Assembly (NCBI GenBank): GCA_022483045.1
Contig: JAKVOA010000001.1
Location: 271,750-335,749, forward strand
Length of the DNA: 64,000 nucleotides
DNA from: Oscillospiraceae bacterium
GTDB lineage: Bacteria > Bacillota > Clostridia > Oscillospirales > Acutalibacteraceae
Direction of reading: 5' to 3'
The notes under the pieces were generated by a model that saw only the letters and a list, made by a program, of their open reading frames with translations, made no database searches and was not told the DNA's origin. The position numbers and the translations under genes were made by a program. This document shows positions 17,850-26,087 of the stretch, piece by piece (position 1 is the stretch's first letter; each line of letters starts with the position of its first letter).

Positions 17850-19013
17850 ATGGCAATTACACTGGAAAAATTATATAGTACGGCAAAAAAGACCTACCAG
17901 ATGGAATTGCTGGCCGGCCGGGCCGGGCTGCACAACTATGTGCGCTGGGTACACATGATTGAAGATATGCAGGTGCCGTCTTTTCTGCATGGCAGCGAGC
18001 TGGTCTTTACCACTGGGATTGGGCAGCAGGGAACAGACTGGCTGCTGGACTTTGCAAAACGCCTATACGAAAGCAACGGCGCAGGGCTGGTGGTAAACCT
18101 TGGGCCGTATATCGATGCTGTACCGCCGCAGGTTGTTGTCTTTTGTGAACAGCACGGGCTGCCCCTTTTCCGCGTACCGTGGAAAGTACATTTGATTGAT
18201 ATTACTTATGATTTCTGCCACAGAATTATTGCTAATGAAGAGAATGAAATCAGCCTTGCCAATGCGCTGCGGGACCTGATCTTTGCTTCCCGCGGCCTGC
18301 GAGATTTGCAGCCGACTTTTGAGCGGCACGGCTTTTTAAGTGCCGGTGTGTACTGCGTTGCCGTTTTTCGTTTGAGCTGCTGCGGCGCACCCATCAGCGG
18401 CGAGCAGGCGGCAATGCTTCGCTTTCATGCGCACCGTCTGCTGGGGCGGCTGGGCTGCAAGTTCAGCCTGTTTTACCAAAACGGCAGCCTTGTTGTGGTG
18501 ACCAGCGGCCTGCAGACAGACCAGGTGCAGATGTTTGCAGAAAACCTAATCCAAATTTGTGCCGACCGAAAACCTTCAATTCAGGCACGTGCGGGTATTG
18601 GCAAGCAGACATCCGGCTATGAGGGGATTCCCGAGGCGTACCGTCAGGCGTGTGCGGCTCTGAAAATTGCCGCCTGCCGCGGGAAAACCTATCTGCACTA
18701 TGATGAACTGGGCATTTACAAACTGCTGATTTCTGTAAAAGATTTTTCAGTGCTCAGGGACCTGTACCGGGAAGTCCTAGGTCCGCTTGCGGACTATGAC
18801 GAAAAAAACGGCACAGAGTACATGAAAATACTGCGCGATTATCTTGCACACGACTCCAGCGTACAGGTCCTTTCACAGCTGAACGGTGTGCACCGCAATA
18901 CGGTAAATTATCAAATCAAGCGTATTCGGAAAATTCTGCAGTGTGAATTGACACAGGAAGATAAACTGAAGATTCTTCTTGCGTTTTATATTGAAGACCT
19001 GCTGAAAGAGTAG
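17850..19013 (+). CDS. PucR-family transcriptional regulator
   Basis: A 387-residue regulator with the N-terminal PucR domain (about residues 5-125, with RWVHMIEDMQVPSFL and ELVFTTG) and a C-terminal helix-turn-helix of the PucR/CdaR kind (VLSQLNGVHRNTVNYQIKRI). Relatives control purine, allantoin or pyrimidine catabolic genes in response to a pathway metabolite. It is embedded in the operon, 24 nt after the dehydrogenase and 24 nt before the aminotransferase, so it probably controls this operon and perhaps the divergent amidohydrolase. Candidate operator: the palindrome at 10526-10553. Confidence 0.88.
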   Translation: MAITLEKLYSTAKKTYQMELLAGRAGLHNYVRWVHMIEDMQVPSFLHGSELVFTTGIGQQGTDWLLDFAKRLYESNGAGLVVNLGPYIDAVPPQVVVFCEQHGLPLFRVPWKVHLIDITYDFCHRIIANEENEISLANALRDLIFASRGLRDLQPTFERHGFLSAGVYCVAVFRLSCCGAPISGEQAAMLRFHAHRLLGRLGCKFSLFYQNGSLVVVTSGLQTDQVQMFAENLIQICADRKPSIQARAGIGKQTSGYEGIPEAYRQACAALKIAACRGKTYLHYDELGIYKLLISVKDFSVLRDLYREVLGPLADYDEKNGTEYMKILRDYLAHDSSVQVLSQLNGVHRNTVNYQIKRIRKILQCELTQEDKLKILLAFYIEDLLKE

Positions 19014-19037
19014 CAGGCGATTTTTGGAGGGACTGAA

Positions 19038-20360
19038 ATGACAGGTCAGGAAATCAAAGAACTTTCTTTAACCTACAATCTGCATTCTTGGAGCAAGCAG
19101 AAAGCAATTGACCCGATTCCGGTTGTTGGCGGAGAGGGCATTTATTATTATGATGCTGATGGAAACCGCTACAGCGATATGTCGAGCCAGTTGGTAAATC
19201 TGAATGTCGGCCATGGCAACCGCCAGATTATTGATGCGATTAAGGAACAGGCAGAAAAATACTGTTTCATTTCACCGGCCGCCGCCAGTGAGCCGCGCGC
19301 CAAACTTGCCAAAATGGTCATTGACCGCATGCCCGACAATATGGGCAAAGTCTTTTTTACCAACGGCGGCGCAGATGCCAACGAAAATGCAATTAAAATT
19401 GCGCGCCTTTACACCGGCCGTAAAAAAATCTTTTCCCGATACCGCAGCTACCACGGCTCTACATTTGGTGCGGGCAACTTGACCGGTGAGCCCCGGCGCT
19501 ACCCCTTGGAGCCGGGTATTCCCGGATTCGTTAAATTCTTTGACCCCTACCTTTACCGGGAAAAGGCACCATTTACAAGCGAAGAAGAGGCTTCTGCCTA
19601 TTATGTAGACAAACTGCGCGAGCAAATCATCTATGAGGGAGCCGACAGCGTTGCGGCTATCGTCATGGAGACCATTACCGGCTCTAACGGCGTCATCATT
19701 CCGCCAAAAGGCTACCTTTCCGGCGTGCGAAAAGTGTGCGATGAATTCGGTATTATGATGGTTTGTGACGAAGTCATGGCAGGCTTCTGCCGTACCGGAA
19801 AGATGTTTGCTTTTGAGCATTTCGGTGTAAAGCCAGACATTGTTTCCTTTGCAAAGGGAATTACCAGCGGCTATGTACAGCTGGGCGGCGTGGTTGTCAG
19901 CAAAAAAATTGCAGCCTATTTTGATGACCATGTGCTGCAGTGCGGCCTAACCTACAGTGGCCATCCGCTGGCCTGTGCCGCTGGCATTGCCTGCCTGCAC
20001 TTTTACGATGATGCACATATTCTTGACAAGGTAGCGGTGACCGGCGGTCTGCTGGGCGAGCTGTTGGAAGACCTGAAAGTAAAGCACGCCTGTGTCGGCG
20101 ATGTGCGGTATATCGGCCTGTTCTCTGCGATAGAGCTTGTAAAAGACAAAAAGACAAAAGAGCCAATGGTATCTTATGGCGGCGACCCCACAGGCGTTAT
20201 GAAAGCAATTATTCAAAAGCTGGCCGCGCGCCGCTTTATGACGTATTCGCATGAAAACATGATTATGATTGCGCCGCCACTTATTATTACGCCGGAACAG
20301 CTGAAAGAAGAAATGGCAAAAATGGATGAGGTCCTTACCGAAGTGGACCAGGAACTTTAA
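19038..20360 (+). CDS. Class III aminotransferase, probable beta-alanine transaminase
   Basis: A PLP-dependent fold type I aminotransferase of 440 residues. The PLP lysine is in SFAKGITSGY near residue 272, the PLP ring Asp in MVCDEVMAGFCRTG, and the phosphate-binding NGGADANE block is near residue 110. The family includes beta-alanine:pyruvate, taurine:pyruvate and omega-amino acid transaminases. Placed between the pyrimidine enzymes and an iron alcohol dehydrogenase, the likely reaction is beta-alanine to malonate semialdehyde, using pyruvate or 2-oxoglutarate as acceptor. Family sure, substrate inferred. Confidence 0.85.
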   Translation: MTGQEIKELSLTYNLHSWSKQKAIDPIPVVGGEGIYYYDADGNRYSDMSSQLVNLNVGHGNRQIIDAIKEQAEKYCFISPAAASEPRAKLAKMVIDRMPDNMGKVFFTNGGADANENAIKIARLYTGRKKIFSRYRSYHGSTFGAGNLTGEPRRYPLEPGIPGFVKFFDPYLYREKAPFTSEEEASAYYVDKLREQIIYEGADSVAAIVMETITGSNGVIIPPKGYLSGVRKVCDEFGIMMVCDEVMAGFCRTGKMFAFEHFGVKPDIVSFAKGITSGYVQLGGVVVSKKIAAYFDDHVLQCGLTYSGHPLACAAGIACLHFYDDAHILDKVAVTGGLLGELLEDLKVKHACVGDVRYIGLFSAIELVKDKKTKEPMVSYGGDPTGVMKAIIQKLAARRFMTYSHENMIMIAPPLIITPEQLKEEMAKMDEVLTEVDQEL

Positions 20361-20380
20361 AAGAGAAGGGAGCAGGAAAC

Positions 20381-21481
20381 ATGCAGTATTACATGCCTAC
20401 CCGAATGTTTTTGGGCAGCGGCTGTGTCAAAGAAAACGCTTCTATGCTTTCTGAAATCGGGAAACATGCGCTGATTGTTACAGGCGCACATTCGGCGCGG
20501 GTCAGCGGGGCACTGGAGGATGTGCTGGCGGCGCTGCAGACAGCCGGCTGCCTGTGGACCCTGTTTGATCAGGTGACAGCAAACCCAACGATTGACTGCG
20601 CTTATGCAGGCGCCCATATGGCCTGTGCAGCGGGGGCGGACTTTGTGCTTGCTATTGGCGGCGGCTCTCCCATGGACGCCGGAAAGGCGATTGCCCTTTT
20701 GGCTAAAAATCCGCAACTGACACCGCAGACGCTGTTTGCCGGCAGCTACCCGGGTGGTGCACTGCCGATTGTCTGTATTCCTACCACAGCGGGCACTGGG
20801 TCTGAGGTGACAAAAGCCTCGATCCTTACCAATGATGCTGCAAAGACGAAAAGCAGCATTGCAAATGAACTGCTGTTTCCCAAAGTTGCTTTTCTAGATG
20901 GTAAATACACGGAAGAACTTCCTCTGCGCACAACGATTCATACTGCTGTCGATGCCCTTTCACATGCGGCAGAGGGAATGCTTTCCTGCAAAGCCTGTGT
21001 TATTACAGATGCCCTTGCAAAAGAGTCTTTGGGCCGTATCGGCGCCTGCTTTTCTTCTTTACAGAAAGGCAGCCTTTCCCCGCAGCAGAGGCAGAGCCTT
21101 TTGGCTGCATCCACAGAGGCGGGTATGGTCATTGCCAACACCGGCACCACAGCGGTTCATGCGATGGGCTATTCGTTGACGTACTTTAAACATATTGACC
21201 ACGGCCGTGCAAACGGCCTGCTCTTTGCCGATTTTTTGGAGTTTGTTTGCAAAAAATCTCCCCAGCGGGTACAGCAGGTGCTGTCTGCGCTGGGCTGCAC
21301 TTCTGTTGCACAGCTGCGCGGCGTTCTCTCTGCACTGCTGGGAAAACCAGAGCCGCTTTCTGAGAAGGAAGCAGAGCAGTTTGCGGCGATTGCCATACGC
21401 TCTAAAAATATAGAAAACTGTTTAGTAAAGCCAACTCAGCAGGATTTGCTGCACATCTACCGTGCAGGATTTTCTTTGTAG
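20381..21481 (+). CDS. Iron-containing alcohol dehydrogenase, probable malonate semialdehyde reductase
   Basis: A group III (iron-type) dehydrogenase of 366 residues. It has the NAD(P)-binding GGGSPMDAGKA, the TTAGTGSEVT motif, and metal-site histidines in DALSHAAEG and HAMGYSLTY..HIDHGRANG. It starts 20 nt after the aminotransferase. The logical substrate is malonate semialdehyde, giving 3-hydroxypropionate as an excreted fermentation end product and regenerating NAD(P)+ used upstream. The family also contains butanol, 1,3-propanediol and lactaldehyde enzymes, so substrate comes from context only. Confidence 0.85.
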   Translation: MQYYMPTRMFLGSGCVKENASMLSEIGKHALIVTGAHSARVSGALEDVLAALQTAGCLWTLFDQVTANPTIDCAYAGAHMACAAGADFVLAIGGGSPMDAGKAIALLAKNPQLTPQTLFAGSYPGGALPIVCIPTTAGTGSEVTKASILTNDAAKTKSSIANELLFPKVAFLDGKYTEELPLRTTIHTAVDALSHAAEGMLSCKACVITDALAKESLGRIGACFSSLQKGSLSPQQRQSLLAASTEAGMVIANTGTTAVHAMGYSLTYFKHIDHGRANGLLFADFLEFVCKKSPQRVQQVLSALGCTSVAQLRGVLSALLGKPEPLSEKEAEQFAAIAIRSKNIENCLVKPTQQDLLHIYRAGFSL

Positions 21482-21503
21482 CTGAAAAACAGGAGGTGCT
21501 TTT

Positions 21504-21905
21504 ATGGCAGCAAAACGCTATCAGAATGCTGAATTTGTCGTGCTCCAAACCTTTATGACACCAGATCACTTTCGTACGGTATTTCCGCAGATGCTGTCAA
21601 TTCCATGCGGCCTTGGCGAAATACCGGTCGAATTGGATTTATCAGCGGACTACATACGTACTTTGCCGTCTGGCCTTTCCGATGACGGCATTACAGTTTA
21701 TGGCTTTGTCCGGCCGAATGCGGCGCTGCGTGCCCGCTTTGGCGATGCACTGAAAAGTCGCCGCGCAAAGTGCAGCATTACTTTTTCCGATTGGGATAGT
21801 CGCTTCCTGTTTCTATGCGAAACGGGCGAAGAGAGTATTCCTGCTTTTGTAAAAAAAGAGGAAGTTACCGAATTGCTGAAAAACTGCCTGCATGCTTCCC
21901 GGTGA
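21504..21905 (+). CDS. Unknown protein, last gene of the pyrimidine operon
   Basis: A 133-residue soluble protein that I do not recognise. It starts 22 nt after the dehydrogenase with a strong AGGAGGTG site and has normal codon use for this region, so it is very probably translated. There is no signal peptide, membrane segment, metal-Cys cluster or repeat. It is mixed alpha/beta in character, with a polar C-terminal helix (KKEEVTELLKNCL). Membership of the operon suggests an accessory role in pyrimidine breakdown. A bidirectional terminator follows. Confidence 0.75.
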   Translation: MAAKRYQNAEFVVLQTFMTPDHFRTVFPQMLSIPCGLGEIPVELDLSADYIRTLPSGLSDDGITVYGFVRPNAALRARFGDALKSRRAKCSITFSDWDSRFLFLCETGEESIPAFVKKEEVTELLKNCLHASR

Positions 21906-21960
21906 GGCGGAAAGGCAGCCTTGCAGCTGCCTGCGCAAAAATATAACAGCCGTACAAAAA

Positions 21961-21996
21961 ATGCCGCCCTGCTTTTCAGCAGAGCGGTATTTTTTC
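21961..21996. terminator. Bidirectional terminator
   Basis: ATGCCGCCCTGCT pairs with AGCAGAGCGGTAT around TTTC. T-runs follow on both strands. It ends the rightward pyrimidine operon and the leftward small membrane gene. Confidence 0.85.
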
Positions 21997-22145
21997 TTAT
22001 AAAACTTCTGCAATTTTTCCGACTTAACTTTGTATCTGCAAAAAAACTTTTTGCCTGCCGTATCTTTCTATACCGGCTCTAGGCAGCTGCTTTTTAGGCC
22101 TTTTCTTTTGCGCCTTTAGGAAGAAGGCGGAAATCCGCAATACGA

Positions 22146-22442
22146 TTATTTTCTGTGTTTCTGCAGAAATGTCCCTGCCAGCGTGCCCAGCAGCACCCCA
22201 AAGCATATCCCGTAGGAGAGCGCCGCTGTACCGTATTTCTGCATCAGCGCCACACCGACGACTGTCCCGAGGCAGAGCCCTGTCCCGACGCCGCTTGAAA
22301 GCGCATGACTGGAAGCTGCGTCATCTTTCTGTGTGTTTTCTTCTGCTTGAAATTGCTCCCGACTGGAAAAGACGAGAATTACCGAAATCCCGATCGCAAT
22401 CCACGGCAGGGCAGCCAGCAGAAATTCTTTAATTGCATTCAT
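22146..22442 (-). CDS. Small hypothetical membrane protein
   Basis: A 98-residue protein with an N-terminal hydrophobic segment (LLAALPWIAIGISVILVF), a charged middle and a Gly-rich C-terminal half with two more possible membrane segments, ending KHRK. The start ATG follows AAGGAAACGAGAG. No family is recognised. The Gly-rich pattern resembles glycine-zipper membrane proteins. Convergent with the pyrimidine operon. Confidence 0.6.
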   Translation of the reverse strand: MNAIKEFLLAALPWIAIGISVILVFSSREQFQAEENTQKDDAASSHALSSGVGTGLCLGTVVGVALMQKYGTAALSYGICFGVLLGTLAGTFLQKHRK

Positions 22443-22517
22443 ACTCTCGTTTCCTTTTCTAATCCATTCGTATGCGGGAAAAAAAGCAGGGACCCAAACT
22501 TTCCCGTACGGCAGTTC

Positions 22518-22967
22518 CTATTTGCGGTAGGGCGGAAGAGAAATCTTTGCGGCGGCCGTATCTAATTGGGCAATAAATTCTTTTAAGTCACATTGGTCCA
22601 CCGTAAAACAGAATTTCAGCAGCTGCGGCCCTTCCCTGAAATTGTCGCAAAGGGTTCCTTCTATATGGATATGTCCGGTTTTGTCTGCCTCAAAGGCGAC
22701 GCTTGATTCACAGTCTGCCAAGTCAGTAATATCGGCCGTTCCCGATAAAGAACGGTACATTTCGGAAAGGTCATTTACAAATTCTGAAAATATCGTGTAG
22801 TCTGTATTAAATACTGCACAGCCGCTCCACAAGCCGTCTTTTACAGCGACAGTAAAATTAAAATCTGTATCGTAAGGGTCATGCCGGCTTTTTTTTCTGT
22901 AAGCGAAGGCAGAGAACTGCATCTTTTTTTCTCCACAGGAAAAAGAACACGTATCGCTGATAAACAT
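22518..22967 (-). CDS. Hypothetical protein, possibly WapI-type immunity fold
   Basis: A 149-residue protein starting MFISDTCSF after AGGAGGAAG; any longer reading would run through the tRNA gene. The tail pattern (HIHIEGTL, LKFCFTVDQCDLKEFIAQL) resembles small proteins annotated as WapI-family immunity or related beta-rich domains. No toxin gene is nearby, so that label is only a hint. Soluble, no signal peptide. Confidence 0.6.
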   Translation of the reverse strand: MFISDTCSFSCGEKKMQFSAFAYRKKSRHDPYDTDFNFTVAVKDGLWSGCAVFNTDYTIFSEFVNDLSEMYRSLSGTADITDLADCESSVAFEADKTGHIHIEGTLCDNFREGPQLLKFCFTVDQCDLKEFIAQLDTAAAKISLPPYRK

Positions 22968-23062
22968 GGGGCTTCCTCCTGCCTTTTTCAGGGACAGATG
23001 TGGCAGATATACTGTATCGAAATATAAAAAAGACCTGACAGAATTTTCTCTGCCAGGTTTCA

Positions 23063-23139
<77 letters not shown>

Positions 23140-23179
23140 ATATCCTGTTGACTGCACCCCTTCTTGAGAGTGCTTATAT

Positions 23180-23208
23180 ATAATACCACGCACAATAAAG
23201 AAAGTCAA
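23180..23208 (-). promoter_or_regulatory. tRNA-fMet promoter
   Basis: On the minus strand, TTGACT (23203-23208) and TATTAT (23180-23185) are 17 nt apart, about 40 nt upstream of the tRNA 5' end. Confidence 0.75.
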
Positions 23209-23256
23209 CAGTTTTTTACTCTTCTGCTTCTAAAATCAAAAAATACAGGAATCGGC

Positions 23257-23634
23257 CTATTTCAGTTTTTCTTCCTCATAGCGAAGCATGCGGTTTTCAT
23301 AGCCGTCAATTTTCCAGTCCAGTTTGGCAAGGACTTCATTTAAATCTTGAATGCGTTCCGCAATCTGCTCCCGTTGCTCTAAAAGAAGCTTTTTGCGTGC
23401 GTCAATGGTAGCGGGACCTTGATGAAACAGTGTGACGTACTCAATCAGGGCTTCTACCGAAATGCCGGCGCCCCGCATACATTTAATGTACTCGACCCAG
23501 TTGCAGTCACTCTCGGAATACTTCCGTACGCCGCCGGGCGTGCGGCCGATTTTCGGCAACAGCCCAATGCGCTCGTAATAGCGCAGCGTGTCCGGTGAAA
23601 TGCTGTATTTCTTACTGACTTCTGTAATGGTCAT
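23257..23634 (-). CDS. MerR-family transcriptional regulator
   Basis: A 125-residue regulator. The N-terminal winged helix (TEVSKKYSISPDTLRYYERIG) and C-terminal coiled coil (LLEQREQIAERIQDLNEVL) are typical of the MerR group without heavy-metal cysteines. I start it at ATG 23634, with GAGG 8 nt upstream; an in-frame GTG three codons earlier overlaps the ribosome site. It lies 21 nt behind the DUF362 gene in one transcript whose promoter has the MerR-type 19-nt spacer and dyad, so it probably controls its own operon. Effector unknown. Confidence 0.88.
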   Translation of the reverse strand: MTITEVSKKYSISPDTLRYYERIGLLPKIGRTPGGVRKYSESDCNWVEYIKCMRGAGISVEALIEYVTLFHQGPATIDARKKLLLEQREQIAERIQDLNEVLAKLDWKIDGYENRMLRYEEEKLK

Positions 23635-23655
23635 TTTTCTCACCTCTGTCGTCTT

Positions 23656-24525
23656 TTAAATAGAAACCAGCGTGTATTTGCGGCTGCCAAGGCCCAGTGC
23701 GGCGGCAGTCTCGACCGTATGAATGCCGTGGCGGGACTCCATTCGCTCAATCAGTGCAGCTTTGCCGCTGTCCGGGGAAGCGTAGACCTGATCCACACAT
23801 GCCTGGTCCAGTGCAACCGGGTCCGCGGAAGCCAAAATGCCGATATCGGCCATTTTTGGTTCGGCGGGATTGTTACTGCAGTCGCAGTCTACTGAAAGTC
23901 GGTTTGCAACGCTGATATAGAGAATGTTTTCCCGGCCCATAAAGTCCATAACGGATTCGTCCGCTTCAGCCATAGACTCCAGGAACGAGTCGTGGTCGGT
24001 TGTAAACATCGCGTCAAAGCTTTCGCCGAGGCCGGCATTATGAATACGCAGTTTACCGTGGGAAGAAGCAACCCCAATGGACATGTTTTTCAGTGCACCG
24101 CCAAAGCCGCCCATGATGTGCCCCTTAAAATGAGAGAGAATCAGCATGAAATTATAATTTTTCAGGTGTGCACCGACAAAATTTTCTTTCAAATGCTTTC
24201 CAATGTGGACCGGCAGCGAAAGCTCTCCCTCTTCGTCCATAATATCACAGGGTGCAATCGCGGCATAGCCGTGGTCACGAATCGTCTGCCAGTGCATATG
24301 GCTTTCATTGCGTCCGCCGGGATAGGCGGTGTTGCATTCCACAATTGTACCGTTCAGCTTCTGCACCAGCGGCGCAATCAGTACCGGTTGCAAAAAGTTG
24401 TGCCCGCCCGGCTCACCGGTAGAGATCTTTACCGCGGCCTTGCCGGGCAGGGAAATACCGAGCGCTTCATAAATACGGATTAAACTTTTTGGGGAAATTT
24501 CTTTTGTAAAATAAACAGTTGCCAT
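23656..24525 (-). CDS. DUF362 domain protein
   Basis: A 289-residue DUF362 protein. The family has a conserved core (here VKISTGEPGGHNFL, ECNTAYPGGR, ILSHFKGHIMGGFGGALKN) and often a C-terminal ferredoxin domain. This one lacks the 4Fe-4S motifs and ends with ESRHGIHTVETAAALGLG. Biochemical role is not settled for the family; redox or metal roles have been suggested. It is the first gene of the MerR-controlled pair. The start follows CAAGGAGGAACCACA. Confidence 0.82.
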   Translation of the reverse strand: MATVYFTKEISPKSLIRIYEALGISLPGKAAVKISTGEPGGHNFLQPVLIAPLVQKLNGTIVECNTAYPGGRNESHMHWQTIRDHGYAAIAPCDIMDEEGELSLPVHIGKHLKENFVGAHLKNYNFMLILSHFKGHIMGGFGGALKNMSIGVASSHGKLRIHNAGLGESFDAMFTTDHDSFLESMAEADESVMDFMGRENILYISVANRLSVDCDCSNNPAEPKMADIGILASADPVALDQACVDQVYASPDSGKAALIERMESRHGIHTVETAAALGLGSRKYTLVSI

Positions 24526-24583
24526 TGTGGTTCCTCCTTGTGCTGTCTGCCGGGTGCATTTATTCTTTGCCTCTTTTGGCTAC

Positions 24584-24614
24584 AGCATATACCATGGAGT
24601 GAACTCCAAGTCAA
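24584..24614 (-). promoter_or_regulatory. MerR-type promoter with 19-nt spacer and dyad
   Basis: On the minus strand, -35 TTGACT (24609-24614) and -10 TATGCT (24584-24589) are separated by 19 nt instead of 17. The dyad TGGAGT-GA-ACTCCA (24595-24608) lies in the spacer. This is the classic layout through which MerR proteins activate by untwisting DNA. The transcript leads into the DUF362 and MerR genes. Confidence 0.85.
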
Positions 24615-24656
24615 TCACTTTTCAAAAGAAATTTATAAAATGTTGGGGTAGCATAT

Positions 24657-24696
24657 AAAAATACCTGCAGGCGGCAAAACCGTGTGCAGGTATTTT
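24657..24696. terminator. Bidirectional terminator-like hairpin
   Basis: AAAATACCTGCA pairs with TGCAGGTATTTT around a 16-nt loop. It lies beyond the stop of the AraC-type gene (leftward) and before the MerR-regulated promoter. Confidence 0.75.
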
Positions 24697-24810
24697 GGGA
24701 AAAGACTGATCATTTTGATACAGGGTGCAGATTTTTAGAGGGAAAGCTCTGGGCAGGTCTGAATCCTTCTGCGGCGTATGCAAGTGTAAATCCATTCTTT
24801 CGGATTATCC

Positions 24811-25680
24811 TCATAACGTAGGTTGCTTCTTTTTAATGGGAATCCAAATCTCGCTGTCATACTTTTCATCTTGAGTCCCTTTTTCATAATCGTTTGGGTT
24901 GGAATAATATTCGAAATTATATCCTCCGTCAATTTCATAATCTGTGCAATTCGGCAGCCATTCAGAGAATATCTTTGTGTTGACTTTCTGTAATACTTTT
25001 GGCAGAGGGCCGACGCATGGAAAGACTGCCCATGTATGCTTTGGAATTTCAAAAATCTTAAACTTTTCGGGTAAACGTTTTTCCGCATTGTAATCATCTG
25101 CAATCAAGTATTCAAATTCTTGACTTTTTTCGTCTTTTTCAATGCACACACCATACATACCGCAGATGTATTTTCCGTTGTCAGATTGAGAATGCTCCGT
25201 CCAAAATGCGGGGATATCCTTATACGAGGTTTCACCATTGAATATTTTTGATACGCCGATTACCTTAAAAGCTTCTTTTTCAACAATTTTGTAATCCATA
25301 ATATAACCGCCTTCCAATAAAAATTTGAGTTTTAGCGGTGCAAATGTTTTAATCGTTTTACCGCCTTTTCTCACCGCAGTAGGCGTAGCACCATGGAATC
25401 GAGTGAATGCTTTTGTAAAGCTATCCGGAGAATCATATCCATACTTCATGGCAATACTAATGATTTTTTCATTTGTTGTAAGCAAGTCCTTTCCCGCATT
25501 GGCTAATCTGCGGTTGCGAATATACTCTCCAACAGTGAATCCACAAAGCAAGCTGAAGGCTTTTTGAAAATAAAACGGTGATATAAATGCTTTTGCAGCT
25601 ATATCTTCTACTTTTAATTCCTTTTCCAAATTGTCTTCAATATACTGGATAGCTTTGCTTATACTTTCAATCCAGTTCAT
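24811..25680 (-). CDS. AraC-family regulator with GyrI-like effector domain
   Basis: A 289-residue regulator. Residues 1-105 form two AraC helix-turn-helix motifs (ELKVEDIAAKAFISPFYFQKAF; IISIAMKYGYDSPDSFTKAFTRFHG, given here by their first residues ELKVEDIAAK and IISIAMKYGY). Residues about 125-285 resemble the GyrI/BmrR effector-binding fold (YKIVEKEAFKVIGVS, EIPKHTWAVFPCVGPLP, GYNFEYYSNP). Rob- and BltR-like proteins of this build respond to drugs or small aromatic cations. It stands alone and no efflux gene is adjacent, so its target is unknown. Confidence 0.88.
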   Translation of the reverse strand: MNWIESISKAIQYIEDNLEKELKVEDIAAKAFISPFYFQKAFSLLCGFTVGEYIRNRRLANAGKDLLTTNEKIISIAMKYGYDSPDSFTKAFTRFHGATPTAVRKGGKTIKTFAPLKLKFLLEGGYIMDYKIVEKEAFKVIGVSKIFNGETSYKDIPAFWTEHSQSDNGKYICGMYGVCIEKDEKSQEFEYLIADDYNAEKRLPEKFKIFEIPKHTWAVFPCVGPLPKVLQKVNTKIFSEWLPNCTDYEIDGGYNFEYYSNPNDYEKGTQDEKYDSEIWIPIKKKQPTL

Positions 25681-25815
25681 GAAACCAACTTCCTCTCTGC
25701 ATTTTTATTATAGCGCTTCCGTATTATTTGCTCCCGACAGTTTGTGTTTAAATGTGTCTATAAAGGTTATACAAATAATCTGCACTTTGAATCCAAAAGA
25801 GACAGCGGAATTTAT

Positions 25816-25858
25816 AAAAAATCCACCGCGGCTTTGTATCAAAGCTGCGGTGGATTTT
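25816..25858 (-). terminator. tRNA-Ser terminator
   Basis: Read leftward, AATCCACCGCAGCTTTG pairs with CAAAGCCGCGGTGGATT and is followed by TTTTTATAAA, directly after the tRNA CCA end. Confidence 0.85.
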
Positions 25859-25950
25859 TGGCGGAGGATCAGGGATTCGAACCCTGGCGGCGCTATACAC
25901 GCCCTACGAGATTTCGAGTCACGCCTCTTCGACCACTTGAGTAACCCTCC
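25859..25950 (-). tRNA. tRNA-Ser (CGA)
   Basis: A class II tRNA of about 92 nt with a long variable arm, anticodon CGA in the loop CTCGAAA, T-arm GGTTCGAATCC and an encoded CCA. The acceptor stem GGAGGGT pairs with ATCCTCC. Confidence 0.95.
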
Positions 25951-25976
25951 GTATTCTATTTTTGCAGAACATATCT

Positions 25977-26005
25977 ATTCTATAAAAAAAGGAACAGATT
26001 GTCAA
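25977..26005 (-). promoter_or_regulatory. tRNA-Ser promoter
   Basis: On the minus strand, TTGACA (26000-26005) and TAGAAT (25977-25982) are 17 nt apart. Confidence 0.75.
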
Positions 26006-26027
26006 GAGGAAAAGTACTGGTGAAAAC

Positions 26028-26056
26028 TTGACGATTTCGGACGATTTAGGTACAAT
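26028..26056 (+). promoter_or_regulatory. Promoter of the DUF815 gene
   Basis: TTGACG (26028-26033) and TACAAT (26051-26056) are 17 nt apart, about 30 nt before the start codon. Confidence 0.7.
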
Positions 26057-26087
26057 GATAAAAATGAGGAAGTGAGGGACTTACAAT

